The translations under genes and the position numbers were made by a program. A stretch of DNA of 64,000 bases from Bacillota bacterium (GTDB lineage Bacteria > Bacillota > Clostridia > Christensenellales > SZUA-584), in the NCBI GenBank assembly GCA_023459495.1, contig JAEWTL010000059.1:130455-194454 (forward strand). Reading direction: 5' to 3'. The notes beneath the pieces were generated by a model. That model saw only the letters and a program-made list of their open reading frames with translations, was not told the origin of the DNA and made no database searches. This document shows, in pieces, positions 53,571 to 61,922 of this stretch (the first letter of the stretch is position 1; every line of letters begins with the position of its first letter).

Positions 53571-53987
53571 ATGCCTGCCGAGTATATGCTTGAAATCATC
53601 ACGCCTGAGCGCCAGTTCTTTCTCGGACAGGTCGAAAGCGTGATTATCCCCACACCCGACGGACAGATGAGCATTCAGCGCATGCACGAGCCCATGGTTG
53701 CGGCGCTCAGCATCGGTGAAATGAAGCTGTGTATCAAGGGCGAGTGGTCGGTCTGCACCACTTCGGAAGGCTTCGTTGAGGTGCGCCCTGATGAAACGAT
53801 CATCTTTTCTCAGGCTGTCGAATGGCCCGAAGAGATCGATATCAAGCGTGCGCAGGAAGCCAAAGAACGTGCGGAAGAGCAGCTGCGCCAGCAGCAGAGC
53901 CGCCAGGAATATATGCGCAGCCAGATCACGCTCGCACGCGCAATGGTTCGTCTGCGTGTTGGAAAGAAGAATCAGAACCTCGATTAA
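53571..53987 (+). CDS. atpC: ATP synthase F1 subunit epsilon
   Basis: The protein (138 residues) has the N-terminal beta-sandwich (LEIITPERQFFLGQVESVIIPTPDG) and a C-terminal helical hairpin (AKERAEEQLRQQQSRQEYM, ITLARAMVRLRV) that regulates ATP hydrolysis. It is the last gene of the operon, and a terminator follows. Confidence 0.95.
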   Translation: MPAEYMLEIITPERQFFLGQVESVIIPTPDGQMSIQRMHEPMVAALSIGEMKLCIKGEWSVCTTSEGFVEVRPDETIIFSQAVEWPEEIDIKRAQEAKERAEEQLRQQQSRQEYMRSQITLARAMVRLRVGKKNQNLD

Positions 53988-54004
53988 GAGCAATCACTAT
54001 TTGG

Positions 54005-54031
54005 AAGACGCTCTCAGCAGCGTCTTTTTTT
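54005..54031 (+). terminator. Terminator of the ATP synthase operon
   Basis: AAGACGCT (54005-54012) pairs with AGCGTCTT (54019-54026), followed by TTTTT. Confidence 0.9.
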
Positions 54032-54133
54032 GTTGTCTGAAAGGCGCTAACTTTATAAAGCCCCAACAGGTTTATAACGATATTACTAGCAGAGATAATT
54101 ACATCATTTTGGGAAGGGAACCGGATAATATTG

Positions 54134-57100
54134 ATGATTGATCTGCCGAAAATATTTTCCGTCATATACATACTTACTGCAGGTTTCGGTTTGATGATCG
54201 GAATGTATATACTGCGCATTAAGCGGGGCGCATGGGAAAACCGAACATTTTTTATCTGCACGATATCGCTTGTGTTCTGGGCGCTGGGGTTAGGGCTTGC
54301 CTTGTCTTCGGAAACGGAAGAGGCAAGCCTGATGTGGCGGCGTGTGGCGGCTGTGGGCTGGGGCATCTTTTTCAGTTTGCTCCTGCAGTTCTTGATCGCA
54401 TTGACGGGACGCAATGCACTGCTAAAAAAATGGTGGACTTATGTGCTCCTTTATCTTCCCGCTGTGCTGAGCGTGCTTGTTTTTGCCATACCGACGGCGC
54501 TGAATCCTGCGCCGTTTACCATGGTTCGTACGGCTATGGGGTGGACCAATGTTGCGGAAAACAACGGTTGGGACATTTTTTACATGGTCTACTATTTGAC
54601 ATACACGGCAGTCGGGCTTGCATTAGTTTGGTACTGGGGTGCAAGATCCGGTGATCGCAACATAAAAAAACAGTCTATCATCATTGTGGTATCTTTCCTG
54701 GGTGCGCTGGTGCTGGGAACGCTGACAGACATGATGGCCAATACCCTGCTGGGTGTAACAATCCCGCAGATGGGTCCGGTGTTTATTTTGATTCCCATCT
54801 TTGCGATCTATATGATGATGAAGCGCTACGGGTTGCTGCATCATATATCCATCAGTACGAATGAAGAAATACTGAACCCCATAGCGCGCAGGAAGATTTA
54901 TCGATATCTGTCCATCGCTCTTTTTGCCGGTGCGCTTTTAATATTTCTCACACAATATGTGATGTATGACAACGGGGACCTGCTAAAGACACTGATATTC
55001 AGTGCTGCGTTCATAGTGATTGGGTTGGTCATACAGATGGTCAATAAGCTGAAAATTGTAAATAGGGCCAAAGATCTGATTAATATCATCTGTGTATCCC
55101 TGGTCATTCCGGCAGCTACGCTCTATTTTATCGATTTTGCCAGCGTTACAGTGTGGGCATTCCCATTCATTCTGATCATTGTATCGCTGGTATTCAACAA
55201 GCGTCTTGTGCTTCGGACTGTGGCCTTTTTTACACTGATCACACAGGTAGTCGTATGGATATTGGCACCTGAGGTAGCTGTATCGATTGACCACATCGAC
55301 TTTTCAGCTCGAATCGGCATATTTGCAATCGGGATTGGGCTGGCGATGTATGTTAACAAGGTTTATATATTCAGGCTTAAAGAAAATGCGGATCAGATCA
55401 AGCTTCAGGCGCTTTTGTCAGATCTGTCTGCCGAATTTGTGACAGTTAATCTGGATAATATCGGCGATAAGATTAACGAAATGCTATCCAAGGCAGGGGA
55501 ACTCGTCGGTGCCGACAGGGCATATGTGTGGTTCTTCAGCAAAAGGGGAAACGGCCTCAGTTGCAGCTACGTTTGGCAGGCTGATGGAGAAACGAATCCG
55601 GCTGATTGGCCGCAGTCGTTTTCGGGAGTTGAATTTCCGGGTTGGGTAGAGCAGGTGATGAAGCGGAAAACGGTAAATATAACGAACGTTTCCCAGCTGC
55701 CGGAACATGTATATGCCAGAAACACATTTTTGACAAACGTCAAGTACAGCTCGCTGCTGTGTGTCCCTGTAATCAGCAGCGAGAAGGTCATAGGCTTTTT
55801 AAGCTTTACCAGTGTCAAAGCGGTTAATAATTGGCGGGATGACCATATCAGCATCCTGAAGATACTGGCCAACACAATGGCAAATGCAATGGTAAAAACG
55901 GAAACCGAGAAGGAAATTAACTTTATGGCCTATTACGACCATTTGACCGGACTCCCAAACCGTTTACTGTTCAAGGATAAACTGACACGCGCGATTCTGC
56001 AGTCCGCACAGACGGGACGATATCTGGGTGTGATTTTTCTGGATCTGGATTCATTCAAAGCTATCAACGATACGCTGGGGCATAAGCGGGGTGATGAACT
56101 GCTGCGGATTATCGCGGGCCGGCTGAAAAACTGTATCCGCGAGTCGGACTTGGTCTCCAGATTTGGCGGAGATGAGTTTTTGCTGATGATCAGCGATATG
56201 GAACAGGAAAACGATATCATTGGCATTACAGAAACCATCATGGCACAGTTCAGCCTGCCTTTTGAGCTCAAAGGCCAGGAGTTTTTTATCACAGCAAGCG
56301 CAGGAATAGCGATGTGTCCGGAAGATGGCGCCGATACCGAAAAGTTGATTAAGAATGCAGATATCGCGATGTACAGCGCCAAAGAAATGGGAAAGAATCA
56401 GTATGCATTATGTTCCCAGGAGATGAAGGATATTGTCACTGAAAATGCGATACTGACTGCGCAATTATATAAAGCGTTGGGGAGAGGGGAATTGCTCCTA
56501 TACTACCAGCCTCAGATCTGTCTGCAGACGAAAAAGATCATTGGGGTGGAAGCGCTGCTGAGATGGCAAAATCCAGAGTTCGGCATGATTAACCCCAGCA
56601 GGTTTATTCCGCTCGCTGAGCAGACCGGGCTCATTAATTCCATCGGTGAATGGGTTTTGTGGGAAGCATGCAATCAAAATAAGAAATGGCAGGAAATGGG
56701 TCTGCCGCCGGTGCGCATGGGGGTAAATATATCCGTCATTCAACTGCGGAACCCCAAACTGCACGACATCGTGAAAGAAGCGTTGAAGGTAACCGGGCTG
56801 AATCCGGGCTATCTGGAATTGGAGATTACTGAAAGTGCGGCAACGAAGGAATCCGACTATATTATAGAACTGCTTAACGGGCTTAAATCACTGGGCCTCA
56901 TGCTGTCGATCGACGACTTCGGAACTGAGTACTCTTCGTTGAGTCGACTGAAGACACTGCCGGTAGACCGTATCAAAATGGATATGCAGTTTGTCCGAGG
57001 CATTGAGGGCAGTACCAAGGATCAGGCGATCACCAAAGTCATCATCAACCTTGCGAAGAACCTGGGCCTCAAGGTGATTGCGGAAGGGGTAGAAACGGAG

Positions 57101-57241
57101 AATCAGCTGGATTTTCTGAATAGAAAAATGTGTGACGAGGTTCAGGGCTTCTATTTCTATAAACCGATGCCACCTGAACAAGTGGAGGCTGTCCTGAGGA
57201 ATTTAATTACATTTGAGATGAGCGAGACTATACAAAAGTAA
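54134..57241 (+). CDS. Membrane GAF-GGDEF-EAL protein (cyclic di-GMP metabolism)
   Basis: The protein has 1035 residues from ATG 54134; a TTG at 54131 is also possible. The N-terminal 400 residues contain many membrane helices, resembling the 7TM histidine-kinase-type input plus further helices. A GAF domain lies at about 420-590, then GGDEF (intact RFGGDEF near 677, with the product-inhibition site RESD five residues before it), then EAL near 805 (VEALLRW, NISVIQL, LEITES, IDDFGTEYSSL, KMDMQFV, AEGVET). All catalytic residues of both domains look present, so it could make and break c-di-GMP. It stands alone with its own terminator. Confidence 0.94.
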   Translation: MIDLPKIFSVIYILTAGFGLMIGMYILRIKRGAWENRTFFICTISLVFWALGLGLALSSETEEASLMWRRVAAVGWGIFFSLLLQFLIALTGRNALLKKWWTYVLLYLPAVLSVLVFAIPTALNPAPFTMVRTAMGWTNVAENNGWDIFYMVYYLTYTAVGLALVWYWGARSGDRNIKKQSIIIVVSFLGALVLGTLTDMMANTLLGVTIPQMGPVFILIPIFAIYMMMKRYGLLHHISISTNEEILNPIARRKIYRYLSIALFAGALLIFLTQYVMYDNGDLLKTLIFSAAFIVIGLVIQMVNKLKIVNRAKDLINIICVSLVIPAATLYFIDFASVTVWAFPFILIIVSLVFNKRLVLRTVAFFTLITQVVVWILAPEVAVSIDHIDFSARIGIFAIGIGLAMYVNKVYIFRLKENADQIKLQALLSDLSAEFVTVNLDNIGDKINEMLSKAGELVGADRAYVWFFSKRGNGLSCSYVWQADGETNPADWPQSFSGVEFPGWVEQVMKRKTVNITNVSQLPEHVYARNTFLTNVKYSSLLCVPVISSEKVIGFLSFTSVKAVNNWRDDHISILKILANTMANAMVKTETEKEINFMAYYDHLTGLPNRLLFKDKLTRAILQSAQTGRYLGVIFLDLDSFKAINDTLGHKRGDELLRIIAGRLKNCIRESDLVSRFGGDEFLLMISDMEQENDIIGITETIMAQFSLPFELKGQEFFITASAGIAMCPEDGADTEKLIKNADIAMYSAKEMGKNQYALCSQEMKDIVTENAILTAQLYKALGRGELLLYYQPQICLQTKKIIGVEALLRWQNPEFGMINPSRFIPLAEQTGLINSIGEWVLWEACNQNKKWQEMGLPPVRMGVNISVIQLRNPKLHDIVKEALKVTGLNPGYLELEITESAATKESDYIIELLNGLKSLGLMLSIDDFGTEYSSLSRLKTLPVDRIKMDMQFVRGIEGSTKDQAITKVIINLAKNLGLKVIAEGVETENQLDFLNRKMCDEVQGFYFYKPMPPEQVEAVLRNLITFEMSETIQK

Positions 57242-57277
57242 AAAAGGAATAATATCGATGTCGGATATTTCAGAGTC

Positions 57278-57308
57278 GCGGAGTCGATTAGCGTGCTTCC
57301 GCTTTTTT
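57278..57308 (+). terminator. Probable terminator of the GGDEF-EAL gene
   Basis: GCGGA (57278-57282) pairs with TCCGC (57298-57302), followed by TTTTTTGC. The stem is short. Confidence 0.55.
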
Positions 57309-57471
57309 GCTGAAATTGATAAAAAATAAATAGAAAGCTTTTTGCTCCATTGGGGATGCACTTAGCAGTGTTTGACTTCCAGAAATTTTTCGTATATGCT
57401 CATTTATAGTTGCAGTTTATTTATGTGCGCTGGGTTTTTGATACTAAATAGCCCGGGCAGGTTCAGAAAGG

Positions 57472-57494
57472 TATAAAATTCCTGACTTTGGTCA
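57472..57494 (+). promoter_or_regulatory. Candidate TetR promoter and operator
   Basis: TATAAA (57472-57477) could be the -10. TGAC-TTTG-GTCA (57483-57494) overlaps the expected start point, as an autoregulatory TetR operator would. The arms are only 4 bp. The rest of the roughly 230-base gap after 57308 shows nothing else convincing. Confidence 0.4.
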
Positions 57495-57539
57495 ATACTC
57501 CTGAACATCAAATCGGCCATGGCCGGACGGGAGGAAATC

Positions 57540-58115
57540 ATGTCAGGTGACAGAGCAACGAGGATGTTGATTTTAAGCAGTGCACGCACGCTGTTTTCGG
57601 AAAAGGGCTATGAGGCTACCCCGGTGGAGGAGATCTGCACACTGGCTGGAGTGGCAAAAGGCACGTTTTTCTACCACTTTGAAAGCAAGCAGTACATCGT
57701 GCGCCACATTCTTGCGATGCAGCTTGCCGAGTACCGTGACAAACTCAGGGAGCAGATGGATACGATGAAGGACGCGCTCGCACGGGCAGAATACTATATC
57801 GGCGCGCTTGTGGAGCAGGGAGACGTGTGCGGCGAAACGCGCACTTATTTTAAAGGTGAAGCAGCGGAGTGGTATCAGACGGTGGTCAGCGAGGAGCGAA
57901 TGAAGGCGCTTTTCCCGCTGCTGGAGGAAGTTGTGATCGAGGGCGTCAGCGAAGGCTATTTCCGTGTGAAGTATCCGAGCGTCTGTGCTTCCATCGCCTT
58001 TATGGGCATCGACGCGTTCCTGCATCACAGCAGCTATGCGGAGGAAGCGCGCAGCGGTATCCGTGAAATTGCAGCTAAGGCGCTGGGTATCAGGGAGTCT
58101 GCGCTGGCAATATAA
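57540..58115 (+). CDS. TetR-family transcriptional regulator
   Basis: The product has 191 residues from ATG 57540, which has GGGAGGAAA directly upstream. The N-terminal HTH is clear: ATRMLILSSARTLFSEKGYE, VEEICTLAGVAKGTFFYHFESK. The C-terminal ligand domain is not assignable. It lies 20 bases before the flavodoxin-like gene and probably controls it and itself. Confidence 0.93.
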   Translation: MSGDRATRMLILSSARTLFSEKGYEATPVEEICTLAGVAKGTFFYHFESKQYIVRHILAMQLAEYRDKLREQMDTMKDALARAEYYIGALVEQGDVCGETRTYFKGEAAEWYQTVVSEERMKALFPLLEEVVIEGVSEGYFRVKYPSVCASIAFMGIDAFLHHSSYAEEARSGIREIAAKALGIRESALAI

Positions 58116-58135
58116 AAAACAAAGGGGCAGATACG

Positions 58136-58651
58136 ATGAAAACAGCAGTAGTCTATTATTCGCTGGACGGCAGTACGCGTATGGCAGCACAGGTGCTTGC
58201 GGAGCGTTTTGAGGCCGATGTATTTGAATTGAAGGAAACAAAGCAGCGGAAAAAGGGCTTTGCTTTATTCGTGCTCGGCGGGTTTGCAGCCAGTACCGGC
58301 AGGAAGAGCCGAGTGCAGGACACCTTTGTGGATCGCATGGGCGGTTACGATTTCATTTGCATCGGTACACCGATCTGGGCAAGCAGCCCGGTTCCGGCGG
58401 TCAATACGTTTGCTGACACGCTGGACCCTGCGGACAAACAGGTGATGCTGTTCACGGTGCAGGCAGATCCGAATACTTCGTCGCCTCCGGGAAAAAGAGC
58501 AGAACAGCTTTGTGCCGTCCTGCGAGAAAAAGGCGGCTCAGTGCTGCCAATTCTGCGGATGAACGGAAATTCTCCGGGGCAAACTGCGACAAAAGAACAC
58601 ATCGAAAAGCAGCTGGAACAGAAACTGGAAGCTGTTCTCCAAAAACGCTAA
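58136..58651 (+). CDS. Flavodoxin-family protein
   Basis: The 171-residue flavodoxin-like fold has the FMN phosphate loop YYSLDGSTRMAA near residues 7-18, the YDFICIGTPIWASSPVP loop near 74-90, and a C-terminal helix rich in Glu and Lys. It resembles the flavodoxin domain of NAD(P)H-dependent oxidoreductases and would carry electrons or reduce quinones. AAAGGGGCAG precedes the ATG. Operon with the TetR gene. Confidence 0.9.
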   Translation: MKTAVVYYSLDGSTRMAAQVLAERFEADVFELKETKQRKKGFALFVLGGFAASTGRKSRVQDTFVDRMGGYDFICIGTPIWASSPVPAVNTFADTLDPADKQVMLFTVQADPNTSSPPGKRAEQLCAVLREKGGSVLPILRMNGNSPGQTATKEHIEKQLEQKLEAVLQKR

Positions 58652-58652
58652 A

Positions 58653-58705
58653 TGTTACAAGAATGTTACGGATGAATTGACTTTTATCGTAAAAACGGAT
58701 ATTAT
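58653..58705 (+). promoter_or_regulatory. WalR-type box plus SigA promoter, copy A
   Basis: The direct repeat TGTTAC-N5-TGTTAC (58653-58658, 58664-58669) exactly fits the WalR consensus TGTWAH-N5-TGTWAH. Seven bases later comes TTGACT (58677-58682), 17 bp, TATTAT (58700-58705). A leader hairpin, CGCCGCA (58725-58731) with TGCGGCG (58754-58760), lies in the untranslated region. Confidence 0.75.
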
Positions 58706-58793
58706 ATTTGCATCCCATATATAACGCCGCAGTAAACACGACCGGCTTATTTTTGCGGCGGTGGTTTGAGTGAGAACAAATCAGGAGTACTGC

Positions 58794-60281
58794 ATGGCAA
58801 AAAAGGCGGGAGTACCGCTGATTAAAAACTGGAAAAAGCGCCAATCGCCATCCGGCCCGAAGCAGCCTGTTAAGCAGCGGCTTGCAAAGCCGAAAAAGTC
58901 GGCGGTGGTTTTCGACGAGGACTCGTCTGAAGAAGGGCTGGAGGACACGCCTGTATTTCGTGCACAGCCTGAGACCCCGGTGGAAAAGCCTGCTGTGCTT
59001 GAGTTGCAGGAAGCAACGCCGGCTGCAGTCCTTATGGCCGAAAGTCCGGTGTTACCCGTGGCCGTGGCGGCAGCCGAAAACACTTTGGTGCGCTCACGTA
59101 CGGTTTCGGGCAAACGCTCGTCCATGCGGCGCGCAAAGAAGGACTGGTTTTCCGGGGCAATCCATTCCGCGCTGAGCGCAGTGATTAATCTGTTTTCCGG
59201 TAAAAAAGGCAGAAGCAAAGGAAACGCGGCAGCACTCGCATTTGCGGGCAACAACCGCCGCGTTGGCAAAAAAGGGCGTCGTAACCGCCGCATATTGGTC
59301 TACGCAGGTTCCGGACTTGCGGTCATTGCAGTGGTGCTGTTTGTGCTGCTGGTCCCGGGCGGTGCTGCCGCGCCGGTTGATGCGCCGGAGAAAACCGACA
59401 TCGTGGCCAATGTCAGCGAAAGCACCACCATTGACAATGCAGGAGACAATACGAGCGAAACGGTATCGGCAACCAGCACGGTCATATCCACACCTTCATC
59501 GACCCCGGTGCCGACTACTGTTGCAGAGCCGACGGACAACCCCATAGACATGGACGAGCTGCTGGATGAGTACGTGGTCAAAGCAGACCTTTATTACAAT
59601 GAAGTGGGGTATTCCAACAACACATACAGCTATACCGAAGCAGATGTCTATACGCTCGCGCAGGTCATCTACGGAGAAGCGCGGGGAGAGACCCGCGACG
59701 GAAAGATTGCCGTCGGCAACGTAGTAATGAACCGCGTGCTGAGCCGTCGCGCATGGCCTAATACCATATCCGGAGTGGTTACAGCGCCCCGGCAGTTCAC
59801 CGGCTATAAGGCCAGTATCGTGCCCGATTCAAGATGCCGAAGCGCGGCCCGAATGGTGCTGCAATATGAATTTTGGGTGATCCCGCAGAACGTCTACTTC
59901 TTCCGTTCAGGCGCACAGGAAGGCGTGGATTGGGGCGGCCATGAGTTCTATAAGAAGGTAGGAGGGCACTGTTTCTATTACGAAACATCCTATGGCCGCA
60001 GCAATCGTGTTCCTCCGGCATTGTTTGAGCGTACTTATAAATATGCTCAGTTCGGCTGTCAGCCTGAGGAACGCGTGGTACGCATTCAATCCATGCTGAA
60101 TTCGCTGGGTTATAAGATTGCGAAGATTGACGGTTACTTTGGCAAAGGCACCAAGGAGGCGCTGATCAAGTTCCAAAACGATCACGGTCTGGATGACGAC
60201 GGCGTAGCCGGCCCTGCCACGGTGAAGAGACTGATTGAGGAGTACGGCGTCAGAGACTACTACGCCAAATTCTGTACATAA
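58794..60281 (+). CDS. Membrane-anchored SleB-like cell-wall hydrolase with peptidoglycan-binding domain
   Basis: The product has 495 residues from ATG 58794, after a CAGGAG site. Residues 1-165 are a basic and acidic disordered cytoplasmic region, followed by one membrane helix (about 167-188) and a Ser/Thr linker. The hydrolase_2 (SleB-type) domain at about 283-395 has VIYGEARGETRDGKIAVGNV, with the conserved Glu residues. The C-terminal PG_binding_1 domain has QSMLNSLGYKI and GYFGKGTKEALIKFQ. SleB enzymes cut muramic-delta-lactam or glycan strands. A type II topology with such a long cytoplasmic part is unusual for SleB. Confidence 0.88.
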   Translation: MAKKAGVPLIKNWKKRQSPSGPKQPVKQRLAKPKKSAVVFDEDSSEEGLEDTPVFRAQPETPVEKPAVLELQEATPAAVLMAESPVLPVAVAAAENTLVRSRTVSGKRSSMRRAKKDWFSGAIHSALSAVINLFSGKKGRSKGNAAALAFAGNNRRVGKKGRRNRRILVYAGSGLAVIAVVLFVLLVPGGAAAPVDAPEKTDIVANVSESTTIDNAGDNTSETVSATSTVISTPSSTPVPTTVAEPTDNPIDMDELLDEYVVKADLYYNEVGYSNNTYSYTEADVYTLAQVIYGEARGETRDGKIAVGNVVMNRVLSRRAWPNTISGVVTAPRQFTGYKASIVPDSRCRSAARMVLQYEFWVIPQNVYFFRSGAQEGVDWGGHEFYKKVGGHCFYYETSYGRSNRVPPALFERTYKYAQFGCQPEERVVRIQSMLNSLGYKIAKIDGYFGKGTKEALIKFQNDHGLDDDGVAGPATVKRLIEEYGVRDYYAKFCT

Positions 60282-60288
60282 CAGACCT

Positions 60289-60313
60289 GCCGCGGAATAC
60301 CGCGGCTTTTTTG
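60289..60313 (+). terminator. Terminator of the first envelope hydrolase gene
   Basis: GCCGCGG, loop AATA, CCGCGGC, then TTTTTTGTT. Confidence 0.9.
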
Positions 60314-60325
60314 TTGCATCTAAAT

Positions 60326-60377
60326 TATTACAATAATATTACGAAAGTTTGACTTTCCGCGCCTCGTCGGTTATTAT
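60326..60377 (+). promoter_or_regulatory. WalR-type box plus SigA promoter, copy B
   Basis: TATTAC-N5-TATTAC (60326-60331, 60337-60342), six bases, TTGACT (60349-60354), 17 bp, TATTAT (60372-60377). The layout is the same as copies A and C. Confidence 0.7.
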
Positions 60378-60405
60378 ATATACACAGTAATCAAGGAGCG
60401 CTTGA

Positions 60406-61746
60406 ATGGGAAAAACGCCGGGCCGAAACATGAACAGCAGATTCCAGAGAAGGCCAGTTCCCGTCGGACGTACAGCGCCCGAAACAGGCAAGCCGCAGAT
60501 TCACCGCACTCCGGCAAGCGGCTCAAGCGGTTCAGGTGTGGAGGGAAAGCGGCCGCCGCATCGTATGGCTTCGAGGCCGTCCGGTAAATTTCTTGTGCTG
60601 ATTTCGGCATTATGGTATAAGATTCTGCCATGCAAAGCTGCTATAGCTGGCAATCGGACGCAACAACGGCAGCAGGCGGCCCGAAAGCGCCGTTTTATTG
60701 TATACGCAGGCTGCGCGGCGGTCGTCATCGCTGTGGTGTTGCTCGTATTGCTGGCCCCGGGTGGTTTTGCAGCTTCCGCACCAGACGCAACACCCACTTT
60801 GAGTTCTATTTCGCCGTCTTCGACTCCGGAGGCAACGGCCACGGGTACGCCGGTGCCCACAACGGAACCCGAGGGAACTGCCACCTTCGCTCCAACAGCT
60901 ACTCCAAAACCATCGCCCACGGCAACGCCGAAGCCCACTACGACGCCAAAGCAAACAGCAACGGCCACACCCAGGCCCTCTGCTACCGCCACACCAAAGC
61001 CTTCGGAGACACCCTCTCCAAGCCCAAACGTGGATATCAACACGCTTGTCGCTTTTTATGCGGAGGAAGCGGATACCTATTACGACAAGGTCGGATATTC
61101 GAGCAACCATTATGAATATACCGATGAAGAGCTTACGATCCTTGCGAAGATTATTCAAACGGAAGCGGGCGGCGAGTCCGATACGGGCAAAATCGCAGTG
61201 GGCAATGTGGTGATCAATCGGGTGCTGTGCGGACGCTGGGGGAGCACCATCGATGCCGTGAAGGGCGGCTTCGCCTATCATGAGGATACCGTGCCCAAGC
61301 AGGCGGCGATCAACGCGGCCCATGCGGTGCTGGATGACGAGGTATGGGTGGTGCCGCAAAATACGTACTATTTTAAGGCCAGCGAGGGAGACTGGCGGAC
61401 ATACACTTTATTTGGTCAGATTGGAAACCATTATTTCTATACGTATAACTACAGCGGAAGGTATAACGGCGACAGCATACCTGCAGCGCTGTTTGACCGC
61501 GTTTACAAATATGCGCAGTACGGCTGCAAGCCGTCAGAGCGGATCTACCGCATTCAGTATATGCTTAAAGCTCTGGGCTATGATGTTCAGGCAGACAAGT
61601 ATTTTGGTGATGGAACACGAAAGGCTATCCTCAAGTTTCAGCAGGACCATGGACTGGACGCTGATGGCGTAGCCGGGCCGGCCACGATGAAAGCCCTGAT
61701 CCGGACGTTCGGCGTGGATGCCTACTGCGAAAAATTCCCCTCATAA
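60406..61746 (+). CDS. SleB-like cell-wall hydrolase with Thr/Pro linker and peptidoglycan-binding domain
   Basis: The 446-residue paralogue of the preceding gene starts at ATG 60406 with AAGGAG upstream. A basic N-terminus of about 95 residues, one helix (about 96-122, ending LLAPGGFAA), a roughly 50-residue TPKPTATP repeat linker, the hydrolase_2 domain (about 238-355, IIQTEAGGESDTGKIAVGNV) and a C-terminal PG_binding_1 domain (YMLKALGYDV, KYFGDGTRKAILKFQ) are visible. The linker probably lets the catalytic part reach into the wall. Confidence 0.87.
   Translation: MGKTPGRNMNSRFQRRPVPVGRTAPETGKPQIHRTPASGSSGSGVEGKRPPHRMASRPSGKFLVLISALWYKILPCKAAIAGNRTQQRQQAARKRRFIVYAGCAAVVIAVVLLVLLAPGGFAASAPDATPTLSSISPSSTPEATATGTPVPTTEPEGTATFAPTATPKPSPTATPKPTTTPKQTATATPRPSATATPKPSETPSPSPNVDINTLVAFYAEEADTYYDKVGYSSNHYEYTDEELTILAKIIQTEAGGESDTGKIAVGNVVINRVLCGRWGSTIDAVKGGFAYHEDTVPKQAAINAAHAVLDDEVWVVPQNTYYFKASEGDWRTYTLFGQIGNHYFYTYNYSGRYNGDSIPAALFDRVYKYAQYGCKPSERIYRIQYMLKALGYDVQADKYFGDGTRKAILKFQQDHGLDADGVAGPATMKALIRTFGVDAYCEKFPS
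60880..61035 (+). repeat. Thr/Pro-rich linker repeat
   Basis: Imperfect repeats of ACNCCNAAGCC-type codons encode about 50 residues of TPKP/TATP repeats in the second hydrolase. The antisense frame gives a false Gly/Val ORF. Confidence 0.85.
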
Positions 61747-61759
61747 AAAACAGTCAGAG

Positions 61760-61786
61760 CGCCGGTTTTTAAACCGGCGTTTTTTA
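61760..61786 (+). terminator. Terminator of the second hydrolase gene
   Basis: CGCCGGTTT and AAACCGGCG separated by TT, followed by TTTTTT. Confidence 0.9.
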
Positions 61787-61833
61787 TCAGTCCAATCATT
61801 CGTTCAGACGGTAAAAATGGCATGCCTGGTAAT

Positions 61834-61885
61834 TATTACGAAGATGTTACGAATCTTTGACTTTCCGTAATATTTGATGTATCAT
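61834..61885 (+). promoter_or_regulatory. WalR-type box plus SigA-like promoter, copy C
   Basis: TATTAC-N5-TGTTAC (61834-61839, 61845-61850), six bases, TTGACT (61857-61862), 17 bp, TATCAT (61880-61885). Confidence 0.68.
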
Positions 61886-61922
61886 CAGGATATAATCAAC
61901 AGCAAAAAAGAGGTGAAGAGGC

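Noticed and set aside
57404..57589. 61-codon minus-strand frame before the TetR gene
   Set aside because: It overlaps the TetR start and ribosome site on the other strand and has no supporting features.
60501..61043. Gly/Val repeat protein on the minus strand
   Set aside because: It is simply the reverse complement of the Thr/Pro linker repeat; the same holds for 62735-63277.
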